Assembly: GCF_003391395.1 (NCBI RefSeq)
Contig: NZ_CP024190.1
Span: 1,054,001-1,118,000, forward strand
Direction of reading: 5' to 3'
DNA: 64,000 nucleotides
Source: Mycobacterium marinum
GTDB taxonomy: Bacteria > Actinomycetota > Actinomycetes > Mycobacteriales > Mycobacteriaceae
Both the position numbers and the translations under genes were made by a program. The notes below the pieces were generated by a model. It made no database searches, had not been told where the DNA came from, and saw only the letters and a program-made list of their open reading frames with translations. Below, one piece after another: positions 54,125-64,000 of this stretch (its first letter is position 1; the number at the start of each line of letters is the position of its first letter).

Positions 54125-54604
54125 GTGGCCTTGACCGAAGACATCGTCGGGATGCATTTCCGGTATCCCGACCATTATGTGGTGGAGCGGGAAAAGATCC
54201 GCGAGTATGCCGAGGCTGTCCTGAACGACGACGCGTCGTTCTTTGAGGAAGGGGCGGCCGCGGACCTCGGATATAAGGGTTTGTTGGCTCCGTTGACGTT
54301 CATCAGCGTGTTTGGGTACAAGGCGCAGTCGGAGTTTTTCAAGTATGCGAACATCGAGGTCAGCGACCAGCAGATCGTCCAGGTCGACCAAGTGTTGAAG
54401 TTCGCCAAGCCAATCGTCGCCGGCGCCAAGCTCTACTGCGACGTATACGTGGATTCGATGCGGCGGGCGCATGGCACTGAGATCATCGTGACCAAGAACA
54501 TCATCACCAACGAAGCCGGTGACGTCGTACAAGAGACCTACACGACCCTCGCGGGCCGTGCCGGCGAGGATGGGGAAGAAGGATTTTCTGATGCCACTGC
54601 GTGA
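54125..54604 (+). CDS. hadA: (3R)-hydroxyacyl-ACP dehydratase subunit HadA
   Basis: HadA is the substrate-binding partner of HadB in FAS-II, dehydrating beta-hydroxyacyl-ACP during meromycolate elongation. The 159-residue hot-dog-fold protein starts at GTG 54125 and reads ALTEDIVGMHFRYPDHY, matching M. tuberculosis HadA closely. Codon 61 (54305-54307) is AGC, Ser, in the segment LTFISVFGYKAQ, whereas M. tuberculosis HadA has Cys61, the residue covalently modified by activated thiacetazone and isoxyl. Its 3' end overlaps hadB by 14 bases. The operon is hadA-hadB-hadC. Confidence 0.96.
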   Translation: MALTEDIVGMHFRYPDHYVVEREKIREYAEAVLNDDASFFEEGAAADLGYKGLLAPLTFISVFGYKAQSEFFKYANIEVSDQQIVQVDQVLKFAKPIVAGAKLYCDVYVDSMRRAHGTEIIVTKNIITNEAGDVVQETYTTLAGRAGEDGEEGFSDATA

Positions 54605-55019
54605 GTTCAACTCGGTCAAGGTCGGAGACCAGCTTCCGGAGAAGACCTATCCGCTCACCCGTCAGGATCTGGTGAACTATGCCGGTGTTTCGGGCGACCT
54701 GAACCCGATCCACTGGGACGACGAGATCGCCAAGGTAGTGGGCTTGGACACCGCGATCGCCCACGGCATGCTGACGATGGGTATCGGCGGCGGCTATGTC
54801 ACGTCCTGGGTCGGGGACCCGGGCGCGGTGACCGAATACAACGTGCGTTTCACGGCCGTGGCGCCCGTACCCAACGACGGCAAGGGTGCCGAGCTGGTCT
54901 TCAGCGGCCGGGTCAAGTCGGTGGATCCGGAAACCAAGTCGGTGACGATTGCCCTGACGGCAATGGCTAATGGCAAGAAAATCTTCGGTCGGGCCATCGC
55001 GTCGGCGAAGCTGGCGTAG
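54591..55019 (+). CDS. hadB: (3R)-hydroxyacyl-ACP dehydratase catalytic subunit HadB
   Basis: HadB is the catalytic subunit shared by the HadAB and HadBC dehydratases of FAS-II. The 142-residue protein has the hydratase-2 motif GDLNPIHWDDE with the catalytic Asp36 and His41 conserved, followed by IAHGMLTMG. The ATG at 54591 lies within the end of hadA, so translation is probably coupled. Confidence 0.97.
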   Translation: MPLREFNSVKVGDQLPEKTYPLTRQDLVNYAGVSGDLNPIHWDDEIAKVVGLDTAIAHGMLTMGIGGGYVTSWVGDPGAVTEYNVRFTAVAPVPNDGKGAELVFSGRVKSVDPETKSVTIALTAMANGKKIFGRAIASAKLA

Positions 55020-55030
55020 GCAGGCAGTTC

Positions 55031-55531
55031 ATGGCTCTGAAGACTGACATCCGCGGGATGACTTGGCAATATCCGGACTACTTCGAGGTGGGCCGCGAGC
55101 AAGTTCGCCAATTCGCGTTATCGATCAAGTGCGATGATCCGGCCAGTTTCGATGAGGCCGCGGCAGCCGAACTGGGCTACCGGGGCATCGTTGCACCGAT
55201 AACCTTCGTGTCGATCTTTGCCAAACTTGTCCAGAACGATTTCTTCAGGAATGTCGACGTGGGTATGGAGACGATGCAGATCGTCCAGGTCGACCAGAAG
55301 TTCATCTTCGTCAAACCGGTGTGTGCGGGCGACAAGCTCTTTGCCCGCATGGACGTGCATTCGGTGGACGAGCGTTTTGGCGCCGACATCGTCGTCACCA
55401 AGAACACGTGTATCAACCACGACGGTGAGCTGGTTCTGGAGGCATACACCACGCTGATGGGGCACGAGGGTGACAACTCCGTCCAGCTCAAATGGGACAA
55501 AGAATCCGGGCAGGTCATCAGAACCGCGTAA
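55031..55531 (+). CDS. hadC: (3R)-hydroxyacyl-ACP dehydratase subunit HadC
   Basis: The 166-residue protein is homologous to HadA (TDIRGMTWQYPDYFEV, GIVAPITFVSIFAK, IVQVDQKFIF) and pairs with HadB for late elongation of long meromycolate chains. It lies 11 bases after hadB with an AGGCAGG site upstream. It lacks the catalytic Asp-His motif, as expected for the structural partner. Confidence 0.96.
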   Translation: MALKTDIRGMTWQYPDYFEVGREQVRQFALSIKCDDPASFDEAAAAELGYRGIVAPITFVSIFAKLVQNDFFRNVDVGMETMQIVQVDQKFIFVKPVCAGDKLFARMDVHSVDERFGADIVVTKNTCINHDGELVLEAYTTLMGHEGDNSVQLKWDKESGQVIRTA

Positions 55532-55678
55532 TTAGTATCTGACTCCTGTGCCGATGTACACTTGGACCTCGGGGTTTTCCCAACATCAGCGCGCTGTCCG
55601 TCGGTTCGCGATCGCCGACCGGAGGGCGCGCGTGTCATGTAAGCCCCGAGCACAAGCTGGTTGGCCCGCCAACCGCGA

Positions 55679-55751
<73 letters not shown>

Positions 55752-55901
55752 CTGAAGGCAAGACGTCCGACGACGATGCAGGTCCCGATGGCCTGAGTAG
55801 GAGACGGACCATAGGTAACGTGCCATGCTGGACACTGGGAGGGTCCCCCACGGTGCCGGCGGGACGGCCGGCGGGACAGTTAGCGAACAAAGGAGCACGC
55901 G

Positions 55902-56390
55902 GTGAGCGACGAGGGCGACGCTGCCAACGACGCCACGAGTGACGGCGGCGCAACTGAGGACGACCGCGCCAGCGGTGGCCGGACTGCGCTGGTAACCAAA
56001 TCGGCGGTGCGGCCCCAACGCCCGACCGGCAAGCGGTCCAGGCAGCGCGCGACGGCAGCCGAAGACGCCGACGACGAGCAGTCATCGACCGAGGCCCAGG
56101 CGTCCGAGGAAGGTGCCAAAAAGGACGCCAAAAAGGAAACGTCGAAGGCTGCCAAGGCCAAGAAGCCGAAGACGGCCAGCAAGCCGGCGGCGCGGGCCGC
56201 TAGCCCGTTCGTATTCGTCTACAACTACCTGAAGCAGGTTGTAGCCGAGATGCGGAAGGTGATCTGGCCCAACCGCAAGCAGATGCTCACCTACACGTCA
56301 GTGGTGCTGGTGTTTCTGGCCTTCATGGTGGCGCTGGTCGGCAGCGCCGATTTGGGCTTGAGCAAGCTCATGCTGTTGGTGTTCGGCTGA
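55902..56390 (+). CDS. secE: Preprotein translocase subunit SecE
   Basis: SecE clamps the SecY channel. The 162-residue protein has a long charged N-terminal extension (Asp/Glu, then Lys/Ala rich), common in actinobacteria, and a C-terminal SecE core: [19 protein letters not shown], then one membrane segment ([14 protein letters not shown]). The GTG start at 55902 is preceded by AAAGGAG. It is followed by nusG after 31 bases. Confidence 0.96.
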   Translation: MSDEGDAANDATSDGGATEDDRASGGRTALVTKSAVRPQRPTGKRSRQRATAAEDADDEQSSTEAQASEEGAKKDAKKETSKAAKAKKPKTASKPAARAASPFVFVYNYLKQVVAEMRKVIWPNRKQMLTYTSVVLVFLAFMVALVGSADLGLSKLMLLVFG

Positions 56391-56406
56391 GACTTCGAAG
56401 TGATAG

Positions 56407-57135
<729 letters not shown>

Positions 57136-57181
57136 CTGGGCAAACCAGGTCTTTAATCAGGGAAGGAACAATCGAGACGTC

Positions 57182-57610
57182 ATGGCCCCGAAGAAGAAAG
57201 TCGCCGGTCTGATCAAGCTGCAGATCGTAGCTGGGCAGGCCAACCCGGCACCGCCAGTCGGCCCCGCGTTGGGCCAGCACGGCGTCAACATCATGGAGTT
57301 CTGCAAGGCGTACAACGCCGCGACGGAAAGCCAGCGTGGCAACGTTATTCCGGTGGAGATCACGGTCTATGAGGACCGTAGCTTCACGTTCGCGCTGAAG
57401 ACGCCGCCGGCCGCCAAGCTGCTGCTCAAGGCCGCGGGCGTGGCCAAGGGCTCCGCGGAGCCGCACAAGACCAAGGTCGCCAAGGTCACCTGGGATCAGG
57501 TTCGCGAAATCGCCGAGACCAAGAAGACGGACCTCAACGCCAACGACATCGACGCCGCTGCCAAGATCATCGCCGGCACCGCCCGGTCGATGGGCATCAC
57601 CGTCGAATAG
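57182..57610 (+). CDS. rplK: 50S ribosomal protein L11
   Basis: The 142-residue protein shows the L11 signature: [33 protein letters not shown] and the C-terminal rRNA-binding domain ([18 protein letters not shown]). It forms the GTPase-associated centre and binds thiopeptide antibiotics. A GGGAAGG site lies upstream. Confidence 0.97.
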   Translation: MAPKKKVAGLIKLQIVAGQANPAPPVGPALGQHGVNIMEFCKAYNAATESQRGNVIPVEITVYEDRSFTFALKTPPAAKLLLKAAGVAKGSAEPHKTKVAKVTWDQVREIAETKKTDLNANDIDAAAKIIAGTARSMGITVE

Positions 57611-57697
57611 GTTTGCAGCACCGACAAATCAAGACCCGTGGGAGGGCCAGCTTCGGCCTGCTTGATAACCACGACCCAACATCGGATTGGATAACAC

Positions 57698-58405
57698 ATG
57701 AGCAAGAACAGCAAGGCATACCGCGCCGCGGCCGAGAAGGTGGACCGCAGCAACCTCTACACCCCCCTGCAGGCCGCCAAGCTGGCCAAGGAGACCTCAT
57801 CGACCAAGCAGGATGCGACCGTCGAGGTGGCCATCCGGCTTGGTGTCGACCCGCGTAAGGCCGACCAGATGGTGCGTGGCACCGTCAACCTGCCGCACGG
57901 CACCGGTAAGACGGCCCGTGTCGCGGTGTTCGCGGTGGGTGAGAAGGCTGACGCTGCCGTCGCCGCTGGAGCCGACGTCGTCGGCAGCGACGACCTGATC
58001 GAGAAGATCCAGGGCGGCTTCCTGGACTTCGACGCCGCGATCGCGACGCCTGACCAGATGGCGAAAGTTGGGCGCATTGCCCGCGTGCTGGGCCCGCGCG
58101 GTCTGATGCCCAACCCCAAGACCGGCACCGTCACTCCCGACGTCGCCAAGGCCGTCGCCGACATCAAGGGCGGCAAGATCAACTTCCGGGTGGACAAGCA
58201 GGCCAACCTGCACTTCGTCATTGGCAAGGCGTCCTTCGAAGAGAACAAGCTGGCGGAGAACTACGGCGCCGCTATCGATGAGGTGCTGCGGCTCAAGCCG
58301 TCGGCGTCCAAGGGCCGCTACCTGAAGAAGATCACCGTGTCGACGACCACGGGTCCGGGCATCCCGGTCGACCCGTCGGTCACCCGGAACTTCACCGAGG
58401 CCTAA
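57698..58405 (+). CDS. rplA: 50S ribosomal protein L1
   Basis: The 235-residue protein has typical L1 segments: [32 protein letters not shown] and [15 protein letters not shown]1 forms the mobile stalk near the E site and in many bacteria represses its own operon by binding the rplK leader. It lies 87 bases after rplK. Confidence 0.97.
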   Translation: MSKNSKAYRAAAEKVDRSNLYTPLQAAKLAKETSSTKQDATVEVAIRLGVDPRKADQMVRGTVNLPHGTGKTARVAVFAVGEKADAAVAAGADVVGSDDLIEKIQGGFLDFDAAIATPDQMAKVGRIARVLGPRGLMPNPKTGTVTPDVAKAVADIKGGKINFRVDKQANLHFVIGKASFEENKLAENYGAAIDEVLRLKPSASKGRYLKKITVSTTTGPGIPVDPSVTRNFTEA

Positions 58406-58422
58406 CCCCTCGCGCCTCCTCG

Positions 58423-58480
58423 CGAGCAGACACAAAATCGCACCCAAATCGCCGAGGCGATGCGATTATGTGTCTGCTCG
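58423..58480. terminator. Long inverted repeat between convergent rplA and sigma-factor genes
   Basis: CGAGCAGACACAAAATCGCA (58423-58442) and TGCGATTATGTGTCTGCTCG (58461-58480) form a 20-bp stem with one mismatch around an 18-base loop. It lies 18 bases after the rplA stop and 10 before the stop of the convergent sigma gene, so it can end both transcripts. The GAGCAGACxCAAAATCGC element is, as I recall, common downstream of mycobacterial genes. Confidence 0.75.
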
Positions 58481-58490
58481 GCGGGTAGGT

Positions 58491-59717
58491 CTACCCCTGA
58501 CATTCGGCGATGCGCCGTTGCAGGAACCCGCGGCTCGGTTCGGAGCCGTTGGAGTCCAGCGCAACTCGATACCACCGGAGCGCCTCGGCGCCTCGTCCGG
58601 CGCGTCGCAACAGGTCGGCCCGCGCCGACGCAACCAGGTTCGAGTGGCTCAGCCGCGGGTCGTGGGCAACTTCTTCCAGCGCGGCCAGGCCGGCGTCGGG
58701 ACCATCGCGGAAACCCACCGCCAGCGCGCGGTTGGCTAGCACCACCGGCGAGTCCGTCAGCTGCAACAGCCGGTCATATGCCGCGCAGATGGTGGTCCAG
58801 TCGGTGTGCTCCCAGGACGGCGCGGTCGCATGCAATGCGGCGATCACCGCTTGCGGTAGATAGGGTCCCCTGGATCCGCTGGCCCGCCGCAGCCGGTCCA
58901 GTCCACGGGCGATGCGGCCGTGATCCCATCGGGACCGGTCTTGCTCGTCGAGGGGCACCAGGGCCCCGGCCTCGTCCACCCGCGTCGCCCGTCGTGAATC
59001 ATGCAGTAACACCAGCGCCGCCAGGGCATGCGTCTCCGGCTCCTGCGGCATCAGCGCGCACAGCTCTTGCGTCAGCCGGACCCCCTCATCGCAGAGCTCG
59101 TCGCGAATCGCCGACGGGCCTGCCGTCGCCCAATACCCCTCGGTGAACACCGAGTAGATGCAGCCCAGTACGTGAGGTGTGCGTTCGGGCAACAGTTCCG
59201 CGGGCGGCACCCGCAGCGGGATGTTGGCATGGCGGATCTTGTTCTTGGCGCGGGTGATGCGCTGACCGATGGCCGCATCGGTCTGCAATAGTGCCCGGGC
59301 GATCTCGGTGACGGTCAACCCGGACACCAACCGCAGCGTCAGTGCCAGTTGCGATTGGCGGTCCAGTGCCGGGTGCGCGCAGGTGAACATCATGCGCAGC
59401 TCATCGTCGCGAACCGGATGTGGGTCGCTGTGTTCGGTTCGCGCCCGGATAGCACCGATGTCGTTCACGACGTAGGCCAATTCTTTCGCGGGACGAGCGG
59501 ATTCGCGTCGGAGCCGGTCTCGCGCGCGGTTGCGCGCCACCGTGACCAGCCAGCCGCCGGGACTGTCGGGTACGCCGTCCCGGGGCCAGGCGCGCAGCGC
59601 CTCGGCACAGGCTTCCTGGACGGCGTCCTCAGCGATGGTGAGGTCGCCGGACCACCGCGCCAGCGCGGCGACGGCAGATCCCCACTCCCGGCGGAAGACG
59701 CCGTCCAGGTTGGCCAT
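58491..59717 (-). CDS. ECF sigma factor with C-terminal TPR-like extension (ECF42 type)
   Basis: The 408-residue protein has sigma region 2 (AIDAVQEACAEALRAWP-like, here IAEDAVQEACAEALRAWP) and PGGWLVTVARNRARDRLRRE, then region 4 (LRLVSGLTVTEIARALLQTD, IGQRITRAKNKI). A long C-terminal helical extension (from about residue 185) resembles the SnoaL-free TPR-like tail of ECF42 sigma factors. ECF42 genes are known to pair with DGPF/YCII genes rather than an anti-sigma factor, and such a gene lies 15 bases upstream here. The C-terminal tail probably regulates activity. M. tuberculosis has no gene here between rplA and mmaA4. Confidence 0.87.
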   Translation of the reverse strand: MANLDGVFRREWGSAVAALARWSGDLTIAEDAVQEACAEALRAWPRDGVPDSPGGWLVTVARNRARDRLRRESARPAKELAYVVNDIGAIRARTEHSDPHPVRDDELRMMFTCAHPALDRQSQLALTLRLVSGLTVTEIARALLQTDAAIGQRITRAKNKIRHANIPLRVPPAELLPERTPHVLGCIYSVFTEGYWATAGPSAIRDELCDEGVRLTQELCALMPQEPETHALAALVLLHDSRRATRVDEAGALVPLDEQDRSRWDHGRIARGLDRLRRASGSRGPYLPQAVIAALHATAPSWEHTDWTTICAAYDRLLQLTDSPVVLANRALAVGFRDGPDAGLAALEEVAHDPRLSHSNLVASARADLLRRAGRGAEALRWYRVALDSNGSEPSRGFLQRRIAECQG

Positions 59718-59732
59718 TCGTGACGTCTGAGG

Positions 59733-60431
59733 CTAGAGGCCCGAAACGCCGGCCAGTTCTCGCACCAGCACGGTCGAGGCGGGGATCATCGAGGCCAACT
59801 TGACGGCCTCGTCCCGGTCGGCGGCGCTGAGCACGTAGTAGCCATTGGCGACCTCGGCACCTTCGACATACGGGCCGTCGGTGATGAGAACCTGGCCATC
59901 GCGCACCCGCACCGTGGTCGCGGTGGACGGCGGATGCAGGCCGGCGCCGGCCTTGATGTGCTCGCTGGCCGCCGCGCCGAACTGCTGGTGCTGTGCGGCC
60001 ATTGCCTCCCACTCCGGGGTGCCGGGCGCGACCGCTCGCTCGGGCGGCTCGAGCAACAGCGCAATCCAATTGCTGCCCTGCAGTGGCTGTGTGGGCAGAC
60101 CCGGCCCGGCCATCGGCCACACCTCAACCGCACCGTACTTGGCGGCCGGGATAGCACGGGCCAGTTCGAGTACCTCATCGAGGTTCTCGGCTTCGAATAC
60201 GTAGTATCCGCCCGCGACCTCGGCGCCTTCGGCGAACGGGCCGTCGGTAATGACCGGCGCATTCGGGCCCCCGGTGATCTGCGCGGCATCAGCGGCGGGC
60301 AGTAGTGCGTCGCCGCCGCGGATCGCCGAGGCGGCCTGGGCATGGAACGCTTCGTAGGCCGCCATCTCGGCCGCCCCCTCGCTGGGCGTGCGGTCGCGCT
60401 CCTTGCTGATCAACAAGGCGAAGTAGTGCAT
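59733..60431 (-). CDS. Tandem DGPF/YCII-domain protein, partner of the ECF42 sigma factor
   Basis: The 232-residue protein contains two YCII/DGPF domains in tandem: ITDGPFAEGAEVAGGYYVFE near residue 60 and ITDGPYVEGAEVANGYYVLS near residue 180. Single-domain proteins of about 120 residues are the usual form. The genomic pairing with ECF42 sigma genes is well known; the biochemical role of DGPF proteins is not, though they may sense or make a small ligand. It lies 15 bases before the sigma gene in the same operon, with the promoter presumably just upstream of 60431. Confidence 0.85.
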   Translation of the reverse strand: MHYFALLISKERDRTPSEGAAEMAAYEAFHAQAASAIRGGDALLPAADAAQITGGPNAPVITDGPFAEGAEVAGGYYVFEAENLDEVLELARAIPAAKYGAVEVWPMAGPGLPTQPLQGSNWIALLLEPPERAVAPGTPEWEAMAAQHQQFGAAASEHIKAGAGLHPPSTATTVRVRDGQVLITDGPYVEGAEVANGYYVLSAADRDEAVKLASMIPASTVLVRELAGVSGL

Positions 60432-60535
60432 TTGCGGTCACCTCCGGATAGCGAGCGAAACCCGTTGTCTCACTCTCTACCCTTTTGACGAACAAGGTGG
60501 CGGCAATCCGACACCCGCGCCCGGGTACGCAGAAA

Positions 60536-61435
60536 TTAGGCGCTAACCGCACCCGGTTTGAGGTAGGTCACCAGGCTGCAGTCCAGCATCTCGTCGGTGA
60601 AGTAGTGTTCGCAGCCGCGCAGATACTTGATGTAGCGGTTGTAAACCTCTTCGGAGGTGACCTCGATGGCCCTTTCCTTGTTGGCCTCGAGGTTGTCGCC
60701 CCAGATCCGCAGCGTCTTGATGTAGTGGGGGCGCAGCGAAAGCGGCTCGGGGACGATGAAACCGGCCTTCTCGCCGTGTTCGACCATCATCCCCGTCGAC
60801 GGCAACCGACCGCCCGGAAAGATCTCGGTCACGATGAACTTGATGAAGCGCGCCGTCTCGAAGGTCAGCTTCTTGCCGCGGGCGGCCATCTCGAAGGGGT
60901 GGTAGCTGACGCTGCTCTGGACGGTCATCCGGCCGTCCTCGGGCATGATGTCGAAGCATCGTTTGAAGAAGTCGTCGTAGTTCTCGTGGCCGAAGTGCTC
61001 GAAGGCCTCGATCGAGACGATACGGTCGACTGGCTCGTTGAAGTCTTCCCAGCCGTGCAGCCGCACCTGCCGTGAGCGGTTGGTGTCGATCTCGCCCAGC
61101 ACACTCTCGCAGCGGGCGTGCTGATTCTTGGACAGCGTCAGGCCGATCACGTTGACATCGAACCGCTCGACCGCGCGCTTCATGGTGGTGCCCCAGCCGC
61201 AGCCGATGTCCAGCAGGGTCATGCCCGGCTTGAGGTCCAGCTTGTCAAGGTTGAGGTCGATCTTGGCGTACTGGGCTTCTTCGAGGGTGAGCTCCGGCGG
61301 CTCGAAGTAGGCGCAGCTGTAGATCCGGGTGGGGTCCTGGAACAGGGCGAAGAAATCATCGGAGACGTCGTAGTGCGCCTGGATGTCTTCCGAGCGCGTC
61401 CGCGTCTTCGTTGGTGTCGGCGGATTTTCAGCCAT
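60536..61435 (-). CDS. mmaA4: Hydroxymycolate synthase MmaA4 (Hma)
   Basis: MmaA4 adds a methyl and hydroxyl group at the distal position of the meromycolate chain, the first step to keto and methoxy mycolates. The 299-residue enzyme has the SAM-binding motif [11 protein letters not shown] near residue 72, [10 protein letters not shown], and the cyclopropane-synthase-type [15 protein letters not shown]. The [20 protein letters not shown]-terminus and the end [12 protein letters not shown] are nearly those of M. tuberculosis MmaA4. Confidence 0.95.
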   Translation of the reverse strand: MAENPPTPTKTRTRSEDIQAHYDVSDDFFALFQDPTRIYSCAYFEPPELTLEEAQYAKIDLNLDKLDLKPGMTLLDIGCGWGTTMKRAVERFDVNVIGLTLSKNQHARCESVLGEIDTNRSRQVRLHGWEDFNEPVDRIVSIEAFEHFGHENYDDFFKRCFDIMPEDGRMTVQSSVSYHPFEMAARGKKLTFETARFIKFIVTEIFPGGRLPSTGMMVEHGEKAGFIVPEPLSLRPHYIKTLRIWGDNLEANKERAIEVTSEEVYNRYIKYLRGCEHYFTDEMLDCSLVTYLKPGAVSA

Positions 61436-61578
61436 TGTCGTCCTGTTCTCCTGATGTTTCGCAGCTCCGACGCACCCGCGAAGCCTCGCCCTGACTATGC
61501 GCCCGTACGGGATTCTCGCATTAACTGGCGGCGCGGAAGGTTAGCCCGCGCCCGTACCCCTTACTGTGGCAGGAAAGT

Positions 61579-62460
61579 CTACTTGGCCAGAGTGAACTGG
61601 TTGCAGTCGATGTAGCCGATCCGGAATGCGCGGGCGCAGCCGGTCAGGTACTTCATGTACCTCTCGTAGACCTCTTCTGACTGGATCTTGATCGCTTCGT
61701 CCCTGCGCGCCTCCAAGGCCTCGGACCAGAAGTCCAGTGTCTTGGCGAAGTCGAGTTGCAGCGACTGCCGGCGGGTCACCTTGAATCCCACCTTGTCCGC
61801 GTGTTCCTCGACGGTCTCGATCATCGGCAACCGTCCACCCGGGAAGATGTCGGTCACGATGAACCGGATGAACTTGGCCATCTCCATGGTCAACGGGATG
61901 CCGCGCTCCATGACCTGCTTGGGGTGCAACCCGGTGATCGCGTGCAGCAGCATCACACCGTCGGCGGGCAGGGCCTGGTAGCTGAACTTGAAGAAGTCGT
62001 CGTAGCGGTGGAAGCCGAAGTGCTCCAACGCTTCGATGGTGACGATGCGGTCAACCGGCTCATCGAATTCCGCCCAGTCGCGCAGCAGGACCCGGTGGGA
62101 GCGATTGGTGTCGACCTCGTCGAGTACCTGCTGGCAGTACGCGTGCTGGTTCTTGGACAGGGTCAGCCCGACGACGTTGACGTCGTACTTCTCGACGGCC
62201 CGCTTGAGCACCGAACCCCAGCCGCAACCGATGTCGAGCAACGTCATCCCGGGCTTCAGTCCCAGCTTGTCCAGCGTCAGATCGATCTTGGCGATCTGTG
62301 CTTCCTGCAAGGTCATGCCCTCGCGCGGGAAGTAGGCGCAGCTGTAGGTCCTGGTGGGGTCCACGAACAGCGCAAAAAACTCGTTGGACAGGTCGTAATG
62401 AGCCTGAACATCGTCGAGATTGGACCGCTTACGCGAAGCGGCTACTGCTTTACCAGACAT
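61579..62460 (-). CDS. mmaA3: Methoxymycolate synthase MmaA3
   Basis: MmaA3 O-methylates the hydroxymycolate made by MmaA4, giving methoxymycolates. The 293-residue protein has the family motifs [53 protein letters not shown] and ends GYIDCNQFTLAK as MmaA3 does. It looks intact, so the strain should be able to make methoxymycolates, unlike BCG strains with a defective mmaA3. Confidence 0.93.
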   Translation of the reverse strand: MSGKAVAASRKRSNLDDVQAHYDLSNEFFALFVDPTRTYSCAYFPREGMTLQEAQIAKIDLTLDKLGLKPGMTLLDIGCGWGSVLKRAVEKYDVNVVGLTLSKNQHAYCQQVLDEVDTNRSHRVLLRDWAEFDEPVDRIVTIEALEHFGFHRYDDFFKFSYQALPADGVMLLHAITGLHPKQVMERGIPLTMEMAKFIRFIVTDIFPGGRLPMIETVEEHADKVGFKVTRRQSLQLDFAKTLDFWSEALEARRDEAIKIQSEEVYERYMKYLTGCARAFRIGYIDCNQFTLAK

Positions 62461-62592
62461 TTGTCCTCCCGATCGGGACCGACACCCTCACGAGGTGGCC
62501 ATTCCCCGGCACCCTACACGCGGCGACGCGTTTCCTATGCATCTGACGGCGTTCCCGCTGGTCCGCGTCGATCCGAATCGGACCGCGACGAT

Positions 62593-63459
62593 TCACGACT
62601 TCTCCAGGGTGAACTGGTTGACGTCGATGTAACCGACGCGGAAGCCGTCGGCGCAGCCGGTCAGGTATTTCATGTAGCGCTCATAGACTTCTTCGGACTG
62701 AACCTCGATGGCCTCGTCCCGGTGGGCTTGCAGGGCTTGGGCCCACAGATCCAGGGTCCTGGCGTAGTGCGGCTGCAGCGACTGGCGGCGGGTCAGCGTG
62801 AAGCCCGCCTTCGACGAGTGGTCGGCCACCTTCTCGATCGACGGCAACCGCCCGCCCGGGAAGATCTCGGTCACGATGAACTTGATGAACCGGGCTATCT
62901 CGAACGTCAATGGCATGCCGCGGTCGGTGGCTTGCTGGAAGGTCAGCCCCGTGATCGTGTGCAGCAGCATCACCCCGTCGCTGGGCAGGATGTTGTGGGC
63001 CAGGGTGAAGAAGTCGTCGTAGCGGTCGTGACCGAAGTGTTCGAACGCGCCGATCGAGACGATGCGGTCGACGGGCTCGTCGAACTGCTCCCAGCCCTCC
63101 AGTAGCACCCGCCGGGTGCGTGCGGTGTCCAGCTGGTCGAACGATTTCTGCACGTGGGCGGCCTGGTTCTTGGACAGGGTCAGGCCGACGACGTTGACGT
63201 CGTATTTCTCGATCGCGCGGCGCATGGTGGCGCCCCAGCCGCAGCCGACGTCCAGCAGTGTCATGCCGGGCTCCAAACCCAGCTTGCCCAGCGCCAGGTC
63301 GATCTTGGCGATCTGCGCCTCTTCCAGCGTCATGTCGTCGCGCTCGAAGTAGGCGCAGCTGTAGGTCTGGGTGGGGTCCAGAAAAAGCCGGAAGAAATCG
63401 TCGGATAGGTCGTAATGCGCCTGTACGTCATCGAAATGCGGCTTTAGCTCTTTGGCCAT
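62593..63459 (-). CDS. mmaA2: Cyclopropane mycolic acid synthase MmaA2
   Basis: The 288-residue protein has family motifs [40 protein letters not shown] and [35 protein letters not shown] and the end [11 protein letters not shown] match MmaA2, which forms the cis-cyclopropane of alpha- and ketomycolates. CmaA2 or another paralog is less likely because of position between mmaA3 and mmaA1. Confidence 0.9.
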   Translation of the reverse strand: MAKELKPHFDDVQAHYDLSDDFFRLFLDPTQTYSCAYFERDDMTLEEAQIAKIDLALGKLGLEPGMTLLDVGCGWGATMRRAIEKYDVNVVGLTLSKNQAAHVQKSFDQLDTARTRRVLLEGWEQFDEPVDRIVSIGAFEHFGHDRYDDFFTLAHNILPSDGVMLLHTITGLTFQQATDRGMPLTFEIARFIKFIVTEIFPGGRLPSIEKVADHSSKAGFTLTRRQSLQPHYARTLDLWAQALQAHRDEAIEVQSEEVYERYMKYLTGCADGFRVGYIDVNQFTLEKS

Positions 63460-63608
63460 GACCCTGATGCCTTTCCGGGGCGAAACCGACCCTGCGGTGC
63501 GCGCATTGGCACCGGAAACGTCCCCCTAACGTTCTGGGGGGCATGTTATCCGATTCGGGGGTGGACACACGAAACCGCGAACCAGTGTGCTAAGCGCCTC
63601 CTTCGCCG

Positions 63609-64000
<392 letters not shown>

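Noticed and set aside
55532..55678. Promoter for tRNA-Trp/secE with a TACACT -10 element
   Set aside because: A plausible -10 exists near 55556 but no matching -35 at the right distance can be shown.
61756..63105. 449-codon plus-strand frame
   Set aside because: Antisense to mmaA3 and mmaA2; spans their intergenic gap with no own signals.

Overview
The window is chromosomal DNA of a slow-growing, pathogen-type Mycobacterium. The evidence is a PPE-MPTR gene, a PE_PGRS gene, a recC-recB-recD cluster, the rpmG/hadA-hadB-hadC and secE-nusG-rplK-rplA blocks, and four consecutive mycolic-acid methyltransferase genes in the order mmaA4, mmaA3, mmaA2, mmaA1. Much of the gene order matches what I remember of M. 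tuberculosis (roughly the Rv0567-Rv0585c genes, then Rv0618-Rv0620 and Rv0629c-Rv0645c). It is not M. tuberculosis itself: galT is intact, there is no mce2 operon beside the Rv0585c-like gene, and several genes are inserted. A relative of M. kansasii, M. riyadhense or M. szulgai is my inference only.

Layout. 1-1.5 kb: decayed remnants (a P450 tail joined to a frameshifted TetR gene) and an EmbR-like regulator without its FHA domain. 1.5-2.8 kb: a long AT-richer stretch without a convincing gene. 2.8-6.5 kb: a large PPE-MPTR protein with two blocks of near-identical tandem repeats. 6.7-15.7 kb: accessory metabolism (small lipoprotein, O-methyltransferase, class III cyclase, arylsulfatase, amidase, cytochrome P450, FAD monooxygenase). 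15.7-19.1 kb: galT-galK and an SRPBCC/MDMPI fusion. 19.1-23.4 kb: a PE_PGRS gene of 1425 codons. 23.6-31.9 kb: a RafH-like ribosome factor, an FUSC-type membrane protein, a Mut7-C ribonuclease-like protein and a run of lipoproteins and small enzymes ending with lpqN. 32.2-37.3 kb: an exported GH92 glycosidase and a large flippase-like membrane protein. 37.4-37.7 kb: a dead 13E12 (DUF222/HNH) gene. 37.8-40.1 kb: an amidohydrolase and a methyltransferase. 40.1-48.5 kb: recCBD. 48.5-53.5 kb: nitroreductase, cyanase, patatin, echA3, a membrane protein, a metallo-beta-lactamase-fold hydrolase and a lone antitoxin-like gene. 53.6-58.4 kb: tRNA-Thr, tRNA-Met, rpmG, hadABC, tRNA-Trp, secE, nusG, rplK and rplA. 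58.4-60.4 kb: a convergent ECF sigma factor/DGPF gene pair. 60.5-64 kb: the mmaA cluster, cut by the window edge.

How the genes work together. The right third is a housekeeping block in which translation and secretion genes sit beside mycolate synthesis: HadAB and HadBC dehydrate FAS-II intermediates and MmaA1-4 modify the meromycolate chain. The most useful observations are: a serine at HadA residue 61, where M. tuberculosis has the cysteine attacked by thiacetazone and isoxyl; an ECF42-type sigma/DGPF pair lying between rplA and mmaA4; two recently expanded repeat arrays in the PPE gene with codon usage unlike the flanks; the P450/TetR deletion scar; and a kinase-like segment inside the flippase-like protein. 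I see no CRISPR array, intact insertion sequence or prophage. No entirely unprecedented system is evident; the sigma/DGPF pair and the cyanase-patatin pair are the best functional leads.
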